Notes under the pieces: model-generated | Databases searched by the model: none | Told to the model about the DNA's origin: nothing | What the model saw: the letters and a program-made list of their open reading frames with translations, nothing else | Made by a program: the position numbers and the translations under genes | Assembly (NCBI GenBank): GCA_026261815.1 | Contig: JAMPIT010000354.1 | Location: forward strand, 1,302,001-1,366,000 | Reading direction: 5' to 3' | From: Monarcha castaneiventris obscurior | Lineage: Eukaryota > Chordata > Aves > Passeriformes > Monarchidae | DNA: 64,000 bases | In this document: in pieces, positions 11,691-22,665 of the stretch | Position numbering within the stretch: position 1 is the first letter of the stretch | Layout: the number at the start of each line of letters is the position of its first letter

Positions 11691-11981
11691 CAGAGGGGCA
11701 GCATCAGCTCTGAGCCCACGGCATCCCATGGACGAGCAGAGCCGGCCACGCTCCGAGTGGATACAAGCCCACGTGTCCCAGGCATCCCTGGGAGCTGGGA
11801 GTGCTGGGCAGCCCTGGCTGCTTCCAGCCTCTGCTGGGAGCACTGAGCCGCTGGCAGACACATCCCCGCCTCAGCTGCTGCCCTCTCCCGAGCCCACACT
11901 GACACTCAGGAGCCAAAATGCGGATTTCAGCCCTGAGATGCAAAATGTGGAGAACTGAAGTGGCCTGCAATGGCTGAGCTC

Positions 11982-12259
11982 TTTCCAAACCCCATCCCCG
12001 CTCCCCAAACCCATTCCTGCTCTCCAAACCCCATCCCCACTTTCCAAACCCCATCCCCGCTCCCCAAACCCCATTCCCGCTCCCCAAACCCCATCCCCGC
12101 TCCCCAAACCCCATCCCTGCTCTCCAAACCCCATCCCTGCTCTCCAAACTCATCCCCACTCCCCAAACCCCATCCCCGCTCCCCAAACCCATCCCCGCTC
12201 CCCAAACCCCATCCCCACTCTCCAAACCCATCCCCGCTCTCCAAACCCATCCCTTCTCT
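11982..12259. repeat. 18-19 bp C-rich minisatellite
   Basis: About 15 units of the form CAAACCCCATCCCCGCTCC, with CACT or TGCT variants and a missing C that shifts the register in several units. The non-multiple-of-three period makes every frame look open as Pro/Ser/Asn-rich protein on one strand and Gly/Trp/Met on the other. Confidence 0.95.
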
Positions 12260-12847
12260 CCTGCCTGCTTTGTCATCCCCAAACAAAGTTTAATCCCCCC
12301 CTCCTGTCCCTGTGCAGGAAGCAAAGCCCTGAACACTGAGAGCTGATCCCAAAAACTGGGAGGTGCAATGGGACACAGCTGGGTCCCAAAGGGAAAAGCA
12401 AAGACCTGAACCCAGTTTTGCACTGATCACAGCAGCCTCTGGTCTTGGATAAATGAGTGTATGGATCCCTCTCCATCCCAGCTCTGTGTCAGAACTGGTT
12501 TGGGATTTGAGGATGTGGAGAAACTCGTTATCCAGAAAAAAAGTCCCTTTCAAGGTCACCGTATCCAAGGTAATTGTCTGCTTTAGGGTGAGGGGATTTG
12601 TGCCTGAGGGGTGGAACTCTGTGGGGGGACTGAGGGACAGCAGTGGCACAGGGACAGAATGTCCCAGGAAAATCAGCTGGAGATGGGATATGACCACACC
12701 TTTTATGATTGCTTTTGTTTTTAATGAAAATAAAGGAATAAACCAATGATAAATAAAAAGGGATCATCCCCTTCTCATCTTAGTGAGGAACAGCTTGGGA
12801 GCTGCCCAAAGCCTGCACTCAGACTCTGCTTCTCCTGGGATTCTGAT
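12260..12847. other. unique sequence
   Basis: No gene is recognised. An AT-rich patch of about 60 bp lies at 12700-12765. Confidence 0.45.
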
Positions 12848-12967
12848 GGCGCATCCCTGGCAGTGTCCCAGGCTGGCCTGGATGGGGTTTGCAGCTCCCT
12901 GGGACAGTGGGAGGTGTCCCTGGACATGGCAGGGGTGGCACTGGAGGGGCTTTGAGGTCCCTCCCAA
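12848..12967 (+). mobile_element. CR1 fragment, type A, about 120 bp
   Basis: The sense-strand 3' portion, from 'catccctggcagtgtcccaggc' through GGGACAGTGGGAGGTGTCCC to TTTGAGGTCCCTCCCAA. The last bases with the CAAACC..ATTCTG terminus are lost. Confidence 0.8.
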
Positions 12968-13757
12968 GGGATTCCTGCCTGGCAGCGAACACAGGCTCAG
13001 GTTTGGCTCCTGCACTGTGATCCCAACGATGCCCAAACGATTCCCAGCCATGGGAAGAAGCAGTTGATTCGTTATTATCTTTTAATTTTCCCTTTCCTCT
13101 CTCCTGATCCATCTCAGCATGGAGTTGGCGTTTCTGGACTGAGCCTTTGCTGTCACTTCCTTGGAACAGCCGCTCCCGAAATGCCTTCATTGCTTTGACA
13201 TTTCTCAGCTGCTTTCTGCATTTCCCAAGAACTTCATCAGCTCTCCTGGAGCTGTGTGATCACAGAAAATATCCACAGCTTTAATTCCTTTATTCGCATC
13301 CTCCCTGTGATCAAGGAGCTGAAAACCCTCTTTGTTTTGAGCAGAGCTGCTGGTGAAATGTTCCCTCCCACCCTTCTCTCACTGTACAGTTTTGTCTTTT
13401 TGTTCAGAGTTATTTGGGTTTTGACTTCAGGGTTTTTTTACAGAGACTGAAGAACCCAGGAGGAGCTGGTGCCTTCCTGGAAAATCACGGGAAAATCCAA
13501 AGCCAATTTTCTATTTGCAAAGTTTCAGGTTCACTCGGGGTTTTTTGGTCTGTCCTGGCTTTGAACTCCACTCACTTTACAGACAAGTTTAATTTTAGAG
13601 TCTTATGCTATAAATTGGTTCCAAATTCCTGTTCCTTCTCCAGAAGGAAGATTCCAACCAGATCATAGAGAGCCCAATTGCATGTGGAGATACTTGGAAC
13701 CAGAACTTGGATGGGATGTTGTACAGTTGGACTGACGGCCCCAAACTGGGTAGATTT
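12968..13757. other. unique sequence
   Basis: AT-richer than its surroundings from about 13060 to 13650. No exon or repeat is recognised. Confidence 0.45.
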
Positions 13758-13875
13758 CCATGGAATCACAGAATCCCAGGATGGTTTGGGTGGGAAGGGG
13801 CCTCAAAGCCCGCCCCTGCCACAGGAAGGGACATTTCCCACTGGACCAGGATGCTCCAAAGCCCATCCCATCTCT
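13758..13875 (-). mobile_element. CR1 fragment, type A, about 118 bp
   Basis: It begins at GGAATCACAGAATCCCAGGA, a well-kept copy of the CR1 terminal repeat. It is truncated after the 'ccaggatgctccaaagccc' block. Confidence 0.82.
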
Positions 13876-14409
13876 CCCAGGGCCATGTGGTGAGCAGCAG
13901 GTGCCCTGTGCTAGTAGTGATGGTGCCAGTCCATCAACTGTGACAACTGTGCCAGTTTCTGGATGTCACCACGGTGCCCCCTGAGCTGCAGCTGGGAGCA
14001 CACCCCATCCCCCAGAGAGCTGCTGAATTCCCACAGAAGCTGCTGCTGTGCCCAGGCCTGGCTCTGGAGAAGCCCAGCAGAGCCTGGGCACAGGCCTGTG
14101 CCAGCCTGTGGGGACGGGCACGTGTGGGGGCCCTGGCACTGCTGCTCCCGCGTAGATTCAGCCCAAGGCGCCGTGTGGTGCCTATAAATTCCCGTAGTTT
14201 CTATGGCTACGAGGCTGCGAACGGCAGAGAGGGAGAGCTCTGGCTGCCCCGACAGAAAAGCTCCGGGATGATCCCTGGGATCCTTCCCGCTCCAGAACCG
14301 ATGGATGGGCTGGAGCAGGAGGCCTGAGCGGGCTGCCCGAGGCCTCAGGGCATGGCAGAGGCTCCGGCAGCTGAGGGCTCCTCAGGCTGGCACAGGAGCC
14401 CTGCGAGGA
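13876..14409. other. unique sequence before the G-rich minisatellite
   Basis: No gene is recognised. A TATA-like motif is listed separately. Confidence 0.4.
14182..14190 (+). promoter_or_regulatory. TATA-like motif
   Basis: CTATAAATT follows a CpG-containing stretch ('caaggcgccgtgtggtg') and precedes further CpGs ('ctacgaggctgcgaacggc'). This would fit a small core promoter, but no transcript or open frame downstream supports it. Confidence 0.15.
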
Positions 14410-15255
14410 GGGAAGCGGGAGTGGGAACGCGGGAAGGGACTGGGCTGGGCTGTGGGAAGCGGGAAGGGACTGGGCTGGGCTGTGGGAAGCGGGAATGGGC
14501 TGGGCTGTGGGAAGCGGGACTGCGCTGTGGGAAGCGGGAAGGGACTGGGCTGTGGGAAGTGGGAAGCAGGAATGGGCTGGGCTGAGGGAAGCAGGACTGG
14601 GCTGGGCTGTGGGAAGCAGGAAGGGACTGGGCTGTGGGAAGCGGGAATGGGCTGGGCTGTGGGAAGCGGGAAAGGGCTGGGCTGTGGGAAGCGGGACTGG
14701 GCTGGGCTGTGGGAAGCGGGAATGGGCTGTGGGAAGCGGGAATGGGCTGGGCTGTGGGAAGCAGGACTGGGCTGGGCTGTGGGAAGTGGGAATGGGCTGT
14801 GGGAAGCAGGAATGGGCTGGGCTGTGGGAAGGGACTGGGCTGTGGGAAGTGGGAAGCAGGAATGGGCTGGGCTGAGGGAAGCAGGACTGGGCTGGGCTGT
14901 GGGAAGCAGGAAGGGACTGGGCTGTGGGAAGCGGGAATGGGCTGGGCTGTGGGAAGCGGGAAAGGGCTGGGCTGTGGGAAGCGGGACTGGGCTGGGCTGT
15001 GGGAAGCGGGAATGGGCTGTGGGAAGCGGGAATGGGCTGGGCTGTGGGAAGCAGGACTGGGCTGGGCTGTGGGAAGTGGGAATGGGCTGTGGGAAGCAGG
15101 AATGGGCTGGGCTGTGGGAAGTGGGACTGGGCTGTGGGAAGTGGGAAGGGACTGGGCTGTGGGAAGCGGGAAGGGACTGGGCTGTGGGAAGCGGGAATGG
15201 GCTGTGGGAAGCGGGAATGGGCTGTGGGAAGCGGGACTGGGCTGGGCTGCGGGGA
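14410..15255. repeat. G-rich minisatellite with variant units of about 14-26 bp
   Basis: Units are built from GGGCTGTGGGAAGCGGGAAT with variants GGGAAGTGGG, GGGAAGCAGG, GGACTGGGCT and GGGCTGAGGG, so lengths vary. The plus strand has G-runs throughout. All frames on both strands are largely open (Trp/Gly/Lys-rich on plus, Pro/Ser/His-rich on minus), and none shows a protein domain. The array includes a higher-order duplication, listed next. Confidence 0.95.
14541..15120. repeat. 290 bp higher-order duplication inside the minisatellite
   Basis: 14541-14830 and 14831-15120 have the same order of variant units and, read base by base, I find no difference. The identical variant order shows that a block of about 14 units was copied as one piece. 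It did not arise by expansion of single units. Confidence 0.9.
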
Positions 15256-15710
15256 CGGGACCCGGGGCTGCTCTGGGGCCTGCTCAGTGTCCCCCGGCCC
15301 GGCCCTGAACACCAGCCTGGCCCAGCACAGGGGATGCCAAAAGGGCTCTCTTTACCCAGGGAAAAGGGAAATAAAAAGCAAAGCTGGGGTCCCCTGCCAG
15401 GAGGAGCTGAGCAGCCCCCACTGCTCCGAGACTTTGGGGAACAAAGGGCCTTTCCCGGCCCCTTTCTTGTGCCATCCCAAAGCCAGGCCCTTTCCAAGGC
15501 TGACAGTGTGCAGACATTGAAAGTGCCAGACAAAGGGAGCAGCCAGGCTCAGGCATCTGATTCATCCTGACATCATAAATCCAAAGGTTGGAACTGCTGG
15601 AAAGCCCTGGCTCTGAAACCTGTGGATCTCTTCCCACTTGTTACGTCTCCATTAACAAGAATTACAACAGGCTGTGCAAACACTGCTGCTTTTCTGTGCT
15701 CTCAGTCCCG
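15256..15710. other. unique sequence between two minisatellites
   Basis: Nothing recognised. Confidence 0.45.
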
Positions 15711-15882
15711 GCTGGGCCCCTAGGGATGGATCCCAAATCCCCTGGTCCTCGCTGGGCCCCCTAGGGATGGATCCCAAATCCCCTGGTCCCGGCTGGGCCC
15801 CCTAGGGATGGATCCCAAATCCCCTGGTCCCGGCTGGGCCCCCTAGGGATGGATCCCAAATCCCCTGATCCTGGCTGGGCCA
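15711..15882. repeat. 41 bp minisatellite, four copies plus a partial
   Basis: Units begin GCTGGGCCCCCTAGGGATGG at about 15711, 15751, 15792 and 15833, with a trailing partial. Copies two to four are nearly identical. The first has one C fewer in the C-run. The minus strand of each unit reads CCATCCCTAGGGGGCCC, which resembles the CTCF core. Confidence 0.95.
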
Positions 15883-16707
15883 TTCCCAGCACTGTCTGCC
15901 CCAGATGGGAGCCAGGCTCAGGCCAAGGAAGGGACACTGGGGCTGTGGTGACCTTTCCTTGTGTTTCCTACAAATATTCTGGGCATGGAAAAGCAGTTTT
16001 TGGCAAACAAGAACTGAATATAAAACACCTGGATCCCACTCCCCTTCCAGGACTCCCCAGCACTGAAGTCTCCCTGCCTGGATGATGAATGGACTGGGGT
16101 GAGGCTGAGCTCAGGGTGGGCTCAGCCATCCCCTCCAGCTTAAATGCCAGCTTAGAACTGAGCTGAAGAACTGATTTTAGCAGGCTGAACATGAACTGCA
16201 GCTCTCGTAGAACCAGGCTCAGCTCTTTGCTGAGTCAGCAACAAAGTCCAGCTTTATTTCCAGGACTTTTCCAGGGAGAGTTTGAGAAATGAGGCCCTGT
16301 TGGCCTGGCCAGCGCCCTGGGGAAGCTGTGCTGCCGCTTGGTGAGAGGAGTTTTATATCCCCTCCTCTGCCCAAGCTCTCCTTGGGCTCCCTCCAGCACC
16401 ATTCCCAAGGGCAGGAATCCCAGCCCAGGAGCAGCTGCAGCTCCGGTTCAGCAGCTGGGCTTTGGAGAACTCCAGAGGCAGGAGCTCATGGCTGAGCTGC
16501 TGGAAATACAGGGAATTAATAGAAAGGTCTGGAATTTTTCAGGTAACCACTCTGAGCCCTGATCAGAAATGCCAGAAGTTCCTTTGGAGGGGATTTGCAC
16601 CAGGAAAGGGCAGCACTGCTGCTGCCATCACTGTTAAACCAAGGCTCAACTCCACGGTTAAGCCAGAGCAGCCAGATAAGCCAGGACTGTTCCCAGTCCC
16701 TGTCACC
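15883..16707. other. unique sequence
   Basis: No gene or dispersed repeat is recognised. Confidence 0.45.
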
Positions 16708-16778
16708 AGAGCTAGAACTGGGTGATCTTTGAGGTCCCTTCTGACCCAAACCAGACTGGGACTCTGTGGGTTTATTTT
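16708..16778 (+). mobile_element. very short CR1 3' end
   Basis: 'tgatctttgaggtcccttctgacccaaacc' and 'ctgggactctgtggg' match the last 50-70 bp of a sense CR1. The element ends about 18 bp before the ATTTT tract. Confidence 0.7.
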
Positions 16779-16795
16779 TATATTCCCATGATTGT

Positions 16796-16894
16796 ATTTT
16801 ATTTTATTTTATTTTATTTTATTTTATTTTATTTTATTTTATTTTATTTTATTTTATTTTATTTTATTTTATTTTATTTTATTTTATTTTATTT
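16796..16894. repeat. (ATTTT)19 microsatellite
   Basis: 95 bp of uninterrupted ATTTT follow a single GTATTTT unit, and the tract decays into ATTTC. The tract is nearly pure. Confidence 0.97.
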
Positions 16895-18080
16895 CTGTGT
16901 TGGTTTTCTGCCCATTCCCTGAGATGAGTCAGGGAACACCCACGGAACCAGAACTTGGACGAATGGGACCACTTCATGCAGAATTTTTTCAGCCAAGCTC
17001 AGGGATTTTCCCATTTTTCTTTCAATAATTCTCAATTCCCAACCTGTATTTTCCCTATTACGTGTTTAACTCTCTTGGTCTGTGGAAACAATTTTGGGGG
17101 GAGAGCAGGAAAAAAATAAATCCCAGGATGTGCAATAAAACCTCTGCCAATGATGGTTCCTGCCATTGTCTCATCCTTCACTGCCCCCGCCGTGCTCCCT
17201 TCAAGATTCTGTCTCTTAAACTTTCTGAGGCGAGGAATAAAAGAGAAAATTCCAATTCTTCTCCAAATATAAACTCTGAGCACAACAAACCCCCAGCTGC
17301 ATTTCCTTGCATCGATTGGAAGGTGTTCACTGAACAAATGTCTCTGCACACATCAATATTGGGATCAGGCTTGCAAATGTCGTCTCTGTTTCATAACATG
17401 GGAAGCAGAGACTTTTGGGAATGCTCAGGCCTTCATTCATTCCATCTCCTTGTTTATTTTTTTCCCTGCCTTCTCTGGGAAGAGGCTCCAAGGCTCTGCT
17501 ATTTTTAGTCCCAGAGCTGGGAGTTTGCTGCCAGGGAATGGACGGAGCCAGCTGGACCAGCCCTGGCAGAGGCAGTTCCATGGATGGATGGGGTTTGAGA
17601 GGGTCCAGGACACTTCCACTTGGAATAGTCAATGGAGGAAATGTCCTGGTCTGGAGCCCATGGGATTGGGTTCTTCCCAACTCCTGGCTCTGGGAATCTC
17701 GGCCCCAGCATCCCAAGGCAGGAGCTCACTTTTATTTCCAGTCAACAAAGGAAATGTGGGCTCTAAACTTTAAGTGGCTGAATTTGTGGTCAGGACATTA
17801 GAGGGGCACTCCAGGAGCTGCTTGAGCTCCAGCAGCTGCTCCCTTCAGAGCAGTTTCTCTCCAAGATCCCGTTGCTTTTCCCCCATTCCATCCTAGTTTT
17901 CTGAAGCTCTCCTTGTTCTCCAGCATCAGCCCTGAAGAGCCCCTGGTGCAGGTGAGGTGGGGCTTGGGCAGAGAATTAAACACAAGGAACAAACTCTGTC
18001 ACCCTCAGGGCAGGCCTGGGACACTTGGTCACTGGCAGGGCCCCGAACGCTCCCAGATGGTTCAGACAGAACTTTCAGAG
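16895..18080. other. unique sequence, AT-richer in 16.9-17.5 kb
   Basis: AATAAA hexamers occur at about 17117, 17135 and 17236, but no exon precedes them. A perfect MEF2-type motif lies at 17499-17508 (listed separately). No gene is recognised. Confidence 0.4.
17499..17508 (+). promoter_or_regulatory. MEF2 consensus motif
   Basis: CTATTTTTAG matches YTAWWWWTAR at every position. One 10 bp match is expected by chance in a window this long, so this is only a marker. Confidence 0.15.
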
Positions 18081-18550
18081 TCCTGGAACAGTTTGGGTTG
18101 GAAAGGACCTCAAAGCCCCTCCAGTGCCACCCCTGCCATGGCAGGGACACCTCCCACTGCCCCAGGCTGCTCCCAGCCCCAGTGTCCAGCCTGGCCTTGG
18201 GCACTGCCAGGGATCCAGGGGCAGCCACAGTTGCTCTGGGTACCCTGTGCCAGGGCCTGCCCACCCTCCCAGGGAACAATTCCTTCCCAATAGCCCATCC
18301 ATCCCTGCCCTCTGGCAGTGGGAAGCCATTCCCTGTGTCCTGTCCCTCCAGCCCTTGTCCCCAGTCCCTCTCCAGCTCTCCTGGAGCCCCTTTGGGCCCT
18401 GCAAGGGGCTCTGAGGTCTGCCTGGAGCTTCTCCTCTCCAGGCTGAGCACCCCCAGCTCTCCCAGCCTGGCTCCAGAGGGGCTCCAGCCCTGGTGCAGCT
18501 CCGTGGCCTCCTCTGGACTCATCCCAGCAGCCCCATGTCCTTTTTGCCAC
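18081..18550 (-). mobile_element. CR1 fragment, type A, about 470 bp, best-preserved minus copy
   Basis: It spans from GTTTGGGTTGGAAAGGACCT through every diagnostic block of the type A tail. These include CCCAGGGAACAATTCCTTCC, AGTGGGAAGCCATTCCCTGT and GCTGAGCACCCCCAGCTCTC, up to the 'gcagctccgtggcctcctctggactc' block. It is useful as the local reference for the truncated copies. No reverse-transcriptase sequence is present. Confidence 0.9.
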
Positions 18551-20271
18551 AACTCTTCTTTAGACACCTGAGAAAAGCAGGCAGAACCATCCCCTTTTCA
18601 GAAATAACTCCCAATTCAGTGTTTAGGACCTAGATAAATTCAGTTCTCCTAAATGCCCCCACTGAAGTCACCACTGCCTTTTTCCCAGCCTTGTTTTGAA
18701 GTGCCTGAAGCAGCTCCATGGAATTCCTGGGACTCAGTGCAGGAGCCCTGCCGGAGCCTGGGCTTCAGTTCCAGCCAGGCAGCAATGATGGAAGTGCTGG
18801 AGCAGAAAGGAAAAGCTCCCTGCTCCCTTCAGGAGCTGTCAGCCAGAAAGGAAGGAGCACATGATCCATTTTGGGCACAAACCCATCTCCTAGGCCAAGA
18901 AAGGAAACAAATATGGTAATTCATAAAAAAAGGGGGTAGGGAAGGAGGAGGGCTCGGGTTTATTTCTTGCCTTGCCTCGAGAGAGAAGTGCCAGCTTTCA
19001 TCTTCTCTCCTCCTGCTTTTCCTGGTGTTTCTGTGCCCTCCTTTCCCCTGAGTTCCTCGGGAACTGGGAGCAGCCTCACAGTCCCAGCTGTGCCGTGTGC
19101 CAGGGCACAGGGCTGGCAGAGGTGACGTGGGGCCAGCCCGGCCAGAGCTGCTCAGGGACACCAGGGGTGACACCCAGGGCTGCCCTTCTCCCCACCAAGG
19201 CCCTGCTTTGCCTCCCCCCGGCTCCTCAGGGGCTCAGCTCAGCAGCGAGAGCCAAAAACACAGACAAGGTCCAGTGCCAGCCTTGGAGAGGGAGGGTTTT
19301 CCAAACCAGAAACCCTGGGGCAGCTCCAGCTCCCCGGGATGGGGCTCAGGCCAGGCCTCCCCTCCTCTCGTCAGTCCAGGGGTCACGGGAGCAGCCCAGG
19401 ACATGGATGGGTCACATATTCCTCACAGCCAGAGAGGGACAATGACAGCATCCCGAGGCTGCGTTACACTCCTTATCCGCTTCGTGTTCCTTGGAAAAGA
19501 ACGGATTCAATGACCAAAAAACAACACTGAGAGCTCGATGTTAACTGATCATCTCTGGTATCCAGGGATGCTCAAAGCTGGCAGAACTTTTAGGAATTTA
19601 GGAGGAGCCTTCCTGAGCCAGTTGCTGCAGTCAGAGCTCACCTTGCAGGTGGCACTGGGAGCTGAGCTCTATTTTTATGGAAGTTTCAGGACTCCAAGGC
19701 ATGTGATGAGATTCAGCTTCCAGCTCAGTAACTTCAGCTCTGCTGATAAAACTTAAAAATAACTCCTCCCCTCCAGCTCCCCAGCTCCCCAAATCAGTTT
19801 AAAAAGGAGAATCTGACAAATTTTCCATTTTAAAAGGCAGATGCTTCCAAAGGCAAGCACCAGATCTTGGAGAGAGCAGCTCTGAAGTTTTGGGAGATGC
19901 AGAACTTCCCAGGTGGCTCTCGGGGAGGGGATTTCAGGCTCTTTCCCTGAGCAGCAGAGGAGGAAAATTTTCCCAGGAATCAGGGCTGGTGGAGGGTGAC
20001 AATCCTGGGAAGGAGTTGTGTGATGGAGGCAGAGGTGAACGAGGAGTTCGGGATGTTTGGAATTGATAACATGGCTGGAAAAGGGATTTTATTCCATCCC
20101 TGATTCCTTTAGCTTGGCCAGGCCCTTCCTCACCCCTGGGGCTTCAAAAGCTCCTCTAATTCCCTTTGTTGGAGAATGGAGACAAAATCCCCAGGAGATC
20201 TTCAGGAGGGAAGCCGAGAGATTCCAGGTGCAGCCCTTCAGTATCAGAAAGCTGGGAGGGGTCCTGGAGGA
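18551..20271. other. unique sequence, no gene recognised
   Basis: No repeat family is recognised. Frames near 18970-19510 are open in more than one register but show no domain or homology that I recognise. Confidence 0.45.
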
Positions 20272-20342
20272 ACCATGGAATCCCAGACTGGTTTAGGTTG
20301 GAAAGGACTTTAAAGCCTGTCCAGTCCCACCCTTTTATCCAA
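20272..20342 (-). mobile_element. CR1 fragment, about 70 bp
   Basis: CATGGAATCCCAGACTGGTT followed by 'taggttggaaaggactttaaagcc' is the last 70 bp of a type A copy. Confidence 0.75.
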
Positions 20343-20963
20343 GCAAAACATCAATAACATTAATAATGTTGTTAATAACATTAATATCTGCTTGCTAATG
20401 ACAAATAAATGTTCCAATGCAGTCCCAAGCAATTCCCTGATCGATGGGTTATTGATGGCTCCTGTCATTGCTGTCTCTTGGTTTTACTGATGCTTTTTTT
20501 ATCATGTGAAGAACATTTCGGGGATGTTCATTTTTCACCCAGAGCCTCTTTTAGGTATTTTTTGTTTGTTTTAAACTGAAAGCAAATTCCAGCTCCCACT
20601 TCCAGATTTCTGAGCTGCACAAACCTTTCTGGGATTTTCAAGCTCTGACTTTGCATCCAGACACAGCCCTGGCAGGTTCTGAGTGGAACTGGGGCAGCTC
20701 AACATCCTTCGGGAGAAAACTCCACCAGCCCCTCGGTGTGCCCGAAAATCCCGTTGCCCTGACTGGAAGGAAAACCCCGGCAATCCATGGGATCTGATGG
20801 ACCTGGGCAGGTTTAACAAACCCTGAGCTCTTAAAATCAAACATCCCACAGTGAGGGCAGCAGGGAGGGGAGCCGGGGATGGGCCAGCGGAGAGAGCAGC
20901 ACCCCAGGGCCTGGGGAGGGCATGGAGAGGCCATGGCTGGGGCTCCTTTCTCCATCGTTATCC
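20343..20963. other. unique sequence, AT-rich at 20340-20580
   Basis: A TAACATTAATA-type local repetition at 20352-20392 lies in an AT-rich stretch, followed by ordinary GC-rich sequence. No gene is recognised. Confidence 0.4.
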
Positions 20964-21536
20964 AAAGGGAACGGCCTGGCCCAGCTGCTCCTACAGGGAA
21001 CGGCCTGGCCCAGCTGCTCCTACAGGGAATGGCCTGGCCCAGCTGCTCCTATAGGGAATAGCCTGGCCCAGCTGCTCCCAAAGGAATGGCCTGGCCCAGC
21101 TGCTCCCAAAGGAATGGCCTGGCCCAGCTGCTCCTACAGGCAATGGCCTGGCCCAGCTGCTCCTACAGGGAACGGCCTGGCCCAGCTGCTCCTACAGGGA
21201 ATGGCCTGGCCCAGCTGCTCCTGAGGGAATGGCCTGGCCCAGCTGCTCCCAAAGGAACGGCCTGGCCCAGCTGCTCCTACAGGGAATGGCCTGGCCCAGC
21301 TGCTCCTACAGGGAACGGCCTGGCCCAGCTGCTCCTGAGGGAATGGCCTGGCCCAGCTGCTCCTATAGGGAATAGCCTGGCCCAGCTGCTCCCAAAGGAA
21401 TGGCCTGGCCCAGCTGCTCCCAAAGGAATGGCCTGGCCCAGCTGCTCCTACAGGCAATGGCCTGGCCCAGCTACTCCTACAGGCAATGGCCTGGCCCAGC
21501 TGCTCCTACAGGGAATGGCCTGGCCCAGCTGCTCCA
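20964..21536. repeat. 26-29 bp minisatellite with one CAGCTG E-box per unit
   Basis: About 20 units of GGCCTGGCCCAGCTGCTCC plus a variable 7-10 bp linker (TACAGGGAA, TATAGGGAA, CAAAGGAA, TGAGGGAA or TACAGGCAA). The linker order recurs at long range: the TATAGGGAATA unit and those after it appear at about 21050 and again at 21364, 314 bp apart. Every unit keeps the CAGCTG hexamer. Open frames across it are repeat artefacts. Confidence 0.95.
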
Positions 21537-22665
21537 GCAGCTCCGGAGCAGCCTCGAGCCCCTGCGCTGGAAAATTCCGCTCCTGCAGCTGCTGGGGGTG
21601 AGCAGGGGCTGAGCTCTGCCCCTTCCATCCCTGCCACGCCATGGAGCCCTCCAGGGGTGGAACAGCACATTCCCAAAACCTGGCTCAGCAGGGATGGAAT
21701 AACACATTCCCAAACTCTGGCTCATGGCTGCACTCACAGCCCGGGGACCCTGTCTGGATGAAGCATCCACAGCCTCATCCCTGGGAACTGGGCTGCTCCC
21801 ATTTCACTGCCTGTCCTTTTATCACCTGGCCATGTCCTTTTCCCACCTGCCCACATCCTTTAACTGACAGATCCATGGCTGTGACTGTCACTGGAGACAA
21901 GAGGATGTGGCACCTGCTCCCAACAATTCCCCCACCTTGTTTGTCACCACTGAACTCGTCCTTGCTTCCCCACTGGGAAAGGGAAGAACAAGGAGCTGAT
22001 TCTGCTCGTGGTATTCATGCAAACAAAGCACCAGCTGGAGCACATCCCCAGGCAGGTAGGAGCAGGAATTCCCGGCCATGGAAGGCTCTCAGTCAGTGCC
22101 AGGGGGGCAGAGGAGGGAGCTGAGACTGAAATTGTCAGTGGGGAGTGGTTGGTGCCATTCTGCTCCTCTCCCAGTGCAGCTCCCTCCCCATTCCCACTCA
22201 CACTTCCAGCTCAAAAATAGCGGAGTCCCTGGCCCTGGCAGGTGCCACCCTCGGGAGCTGCAGTCACTCAGCGCCGCAGCCTCTCCCTGTGGGAATGTCA
22301 CCTGAGCTGGAGGATGCTCTGGAGAGGCTCAGGATTTCCTTCCCATCCTTTCCCAACTCCAGGGCTCTCCCCTCTGCTCCCATTCCTGCTTTTTTAGAGG
22401 TGAAAAGGACCTACATATTCCCATGACAGGGAAGATCCATAATCTGTCCATAACAGGGAAGCTCCACCTGCAGGTTCAGCGTTTGAGCCCCTGCTCCTCT
22501 ACCCAGAGGGAGCTGAAATGCCACCAGAGTTCCGAGGTGTTCCCATTCCAGGAGTTTCTCCTTGTCATGGCATCAGCTCTCCCATCCCAGGCCCTGTGTG
22601 CTCCCTTCTCCCCCCATCCCACACTGCCCTGCCTGGCCCCGAGGCCCTTTCCTGGCAGTCAGGAG
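21537..22665. other. unique sequence
   Basis: No gene is recognised. Weak duplication of 'ggatggaataacacattcccaaa' and 'gggtggaacagcacattcccaaa' occurs near 21655-21720. Confidence 0.4.

Noticed and set aside
14182..15570. Open frames of more than 370 codons on both strands
   Set aside because: They coincide with the G-rich minisatellite, are low-complexity (Trp/Gly/Lys or Pro/Ser/His) and exist in several frames at once. No domain, start context or splice structure supports a gene.
17117..17240. Cluster of AATAAA poly(A) signals
   Set aside because: Expected by chance in AT-rich sequence; no upstream exon or downstream GT-rich element is evident.
18025..18571. Several overlapping frames encoding near-identical peptides at many loci (TARDPGAATAALGTLCQGLP-like)
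   Set aside because: They recur wherever type A CR1 copies occur and derive from CR1 3' ends, which do not code for the retrotransposon proteins in this part.
20964..21536. Possible CRISPR array (regular repeat with variable spacers)
   Set aside because: Linkers are only 7-10 bp, recur between units and are related to each other. The setting is a vertebrate genome, so this is a minisatellite.
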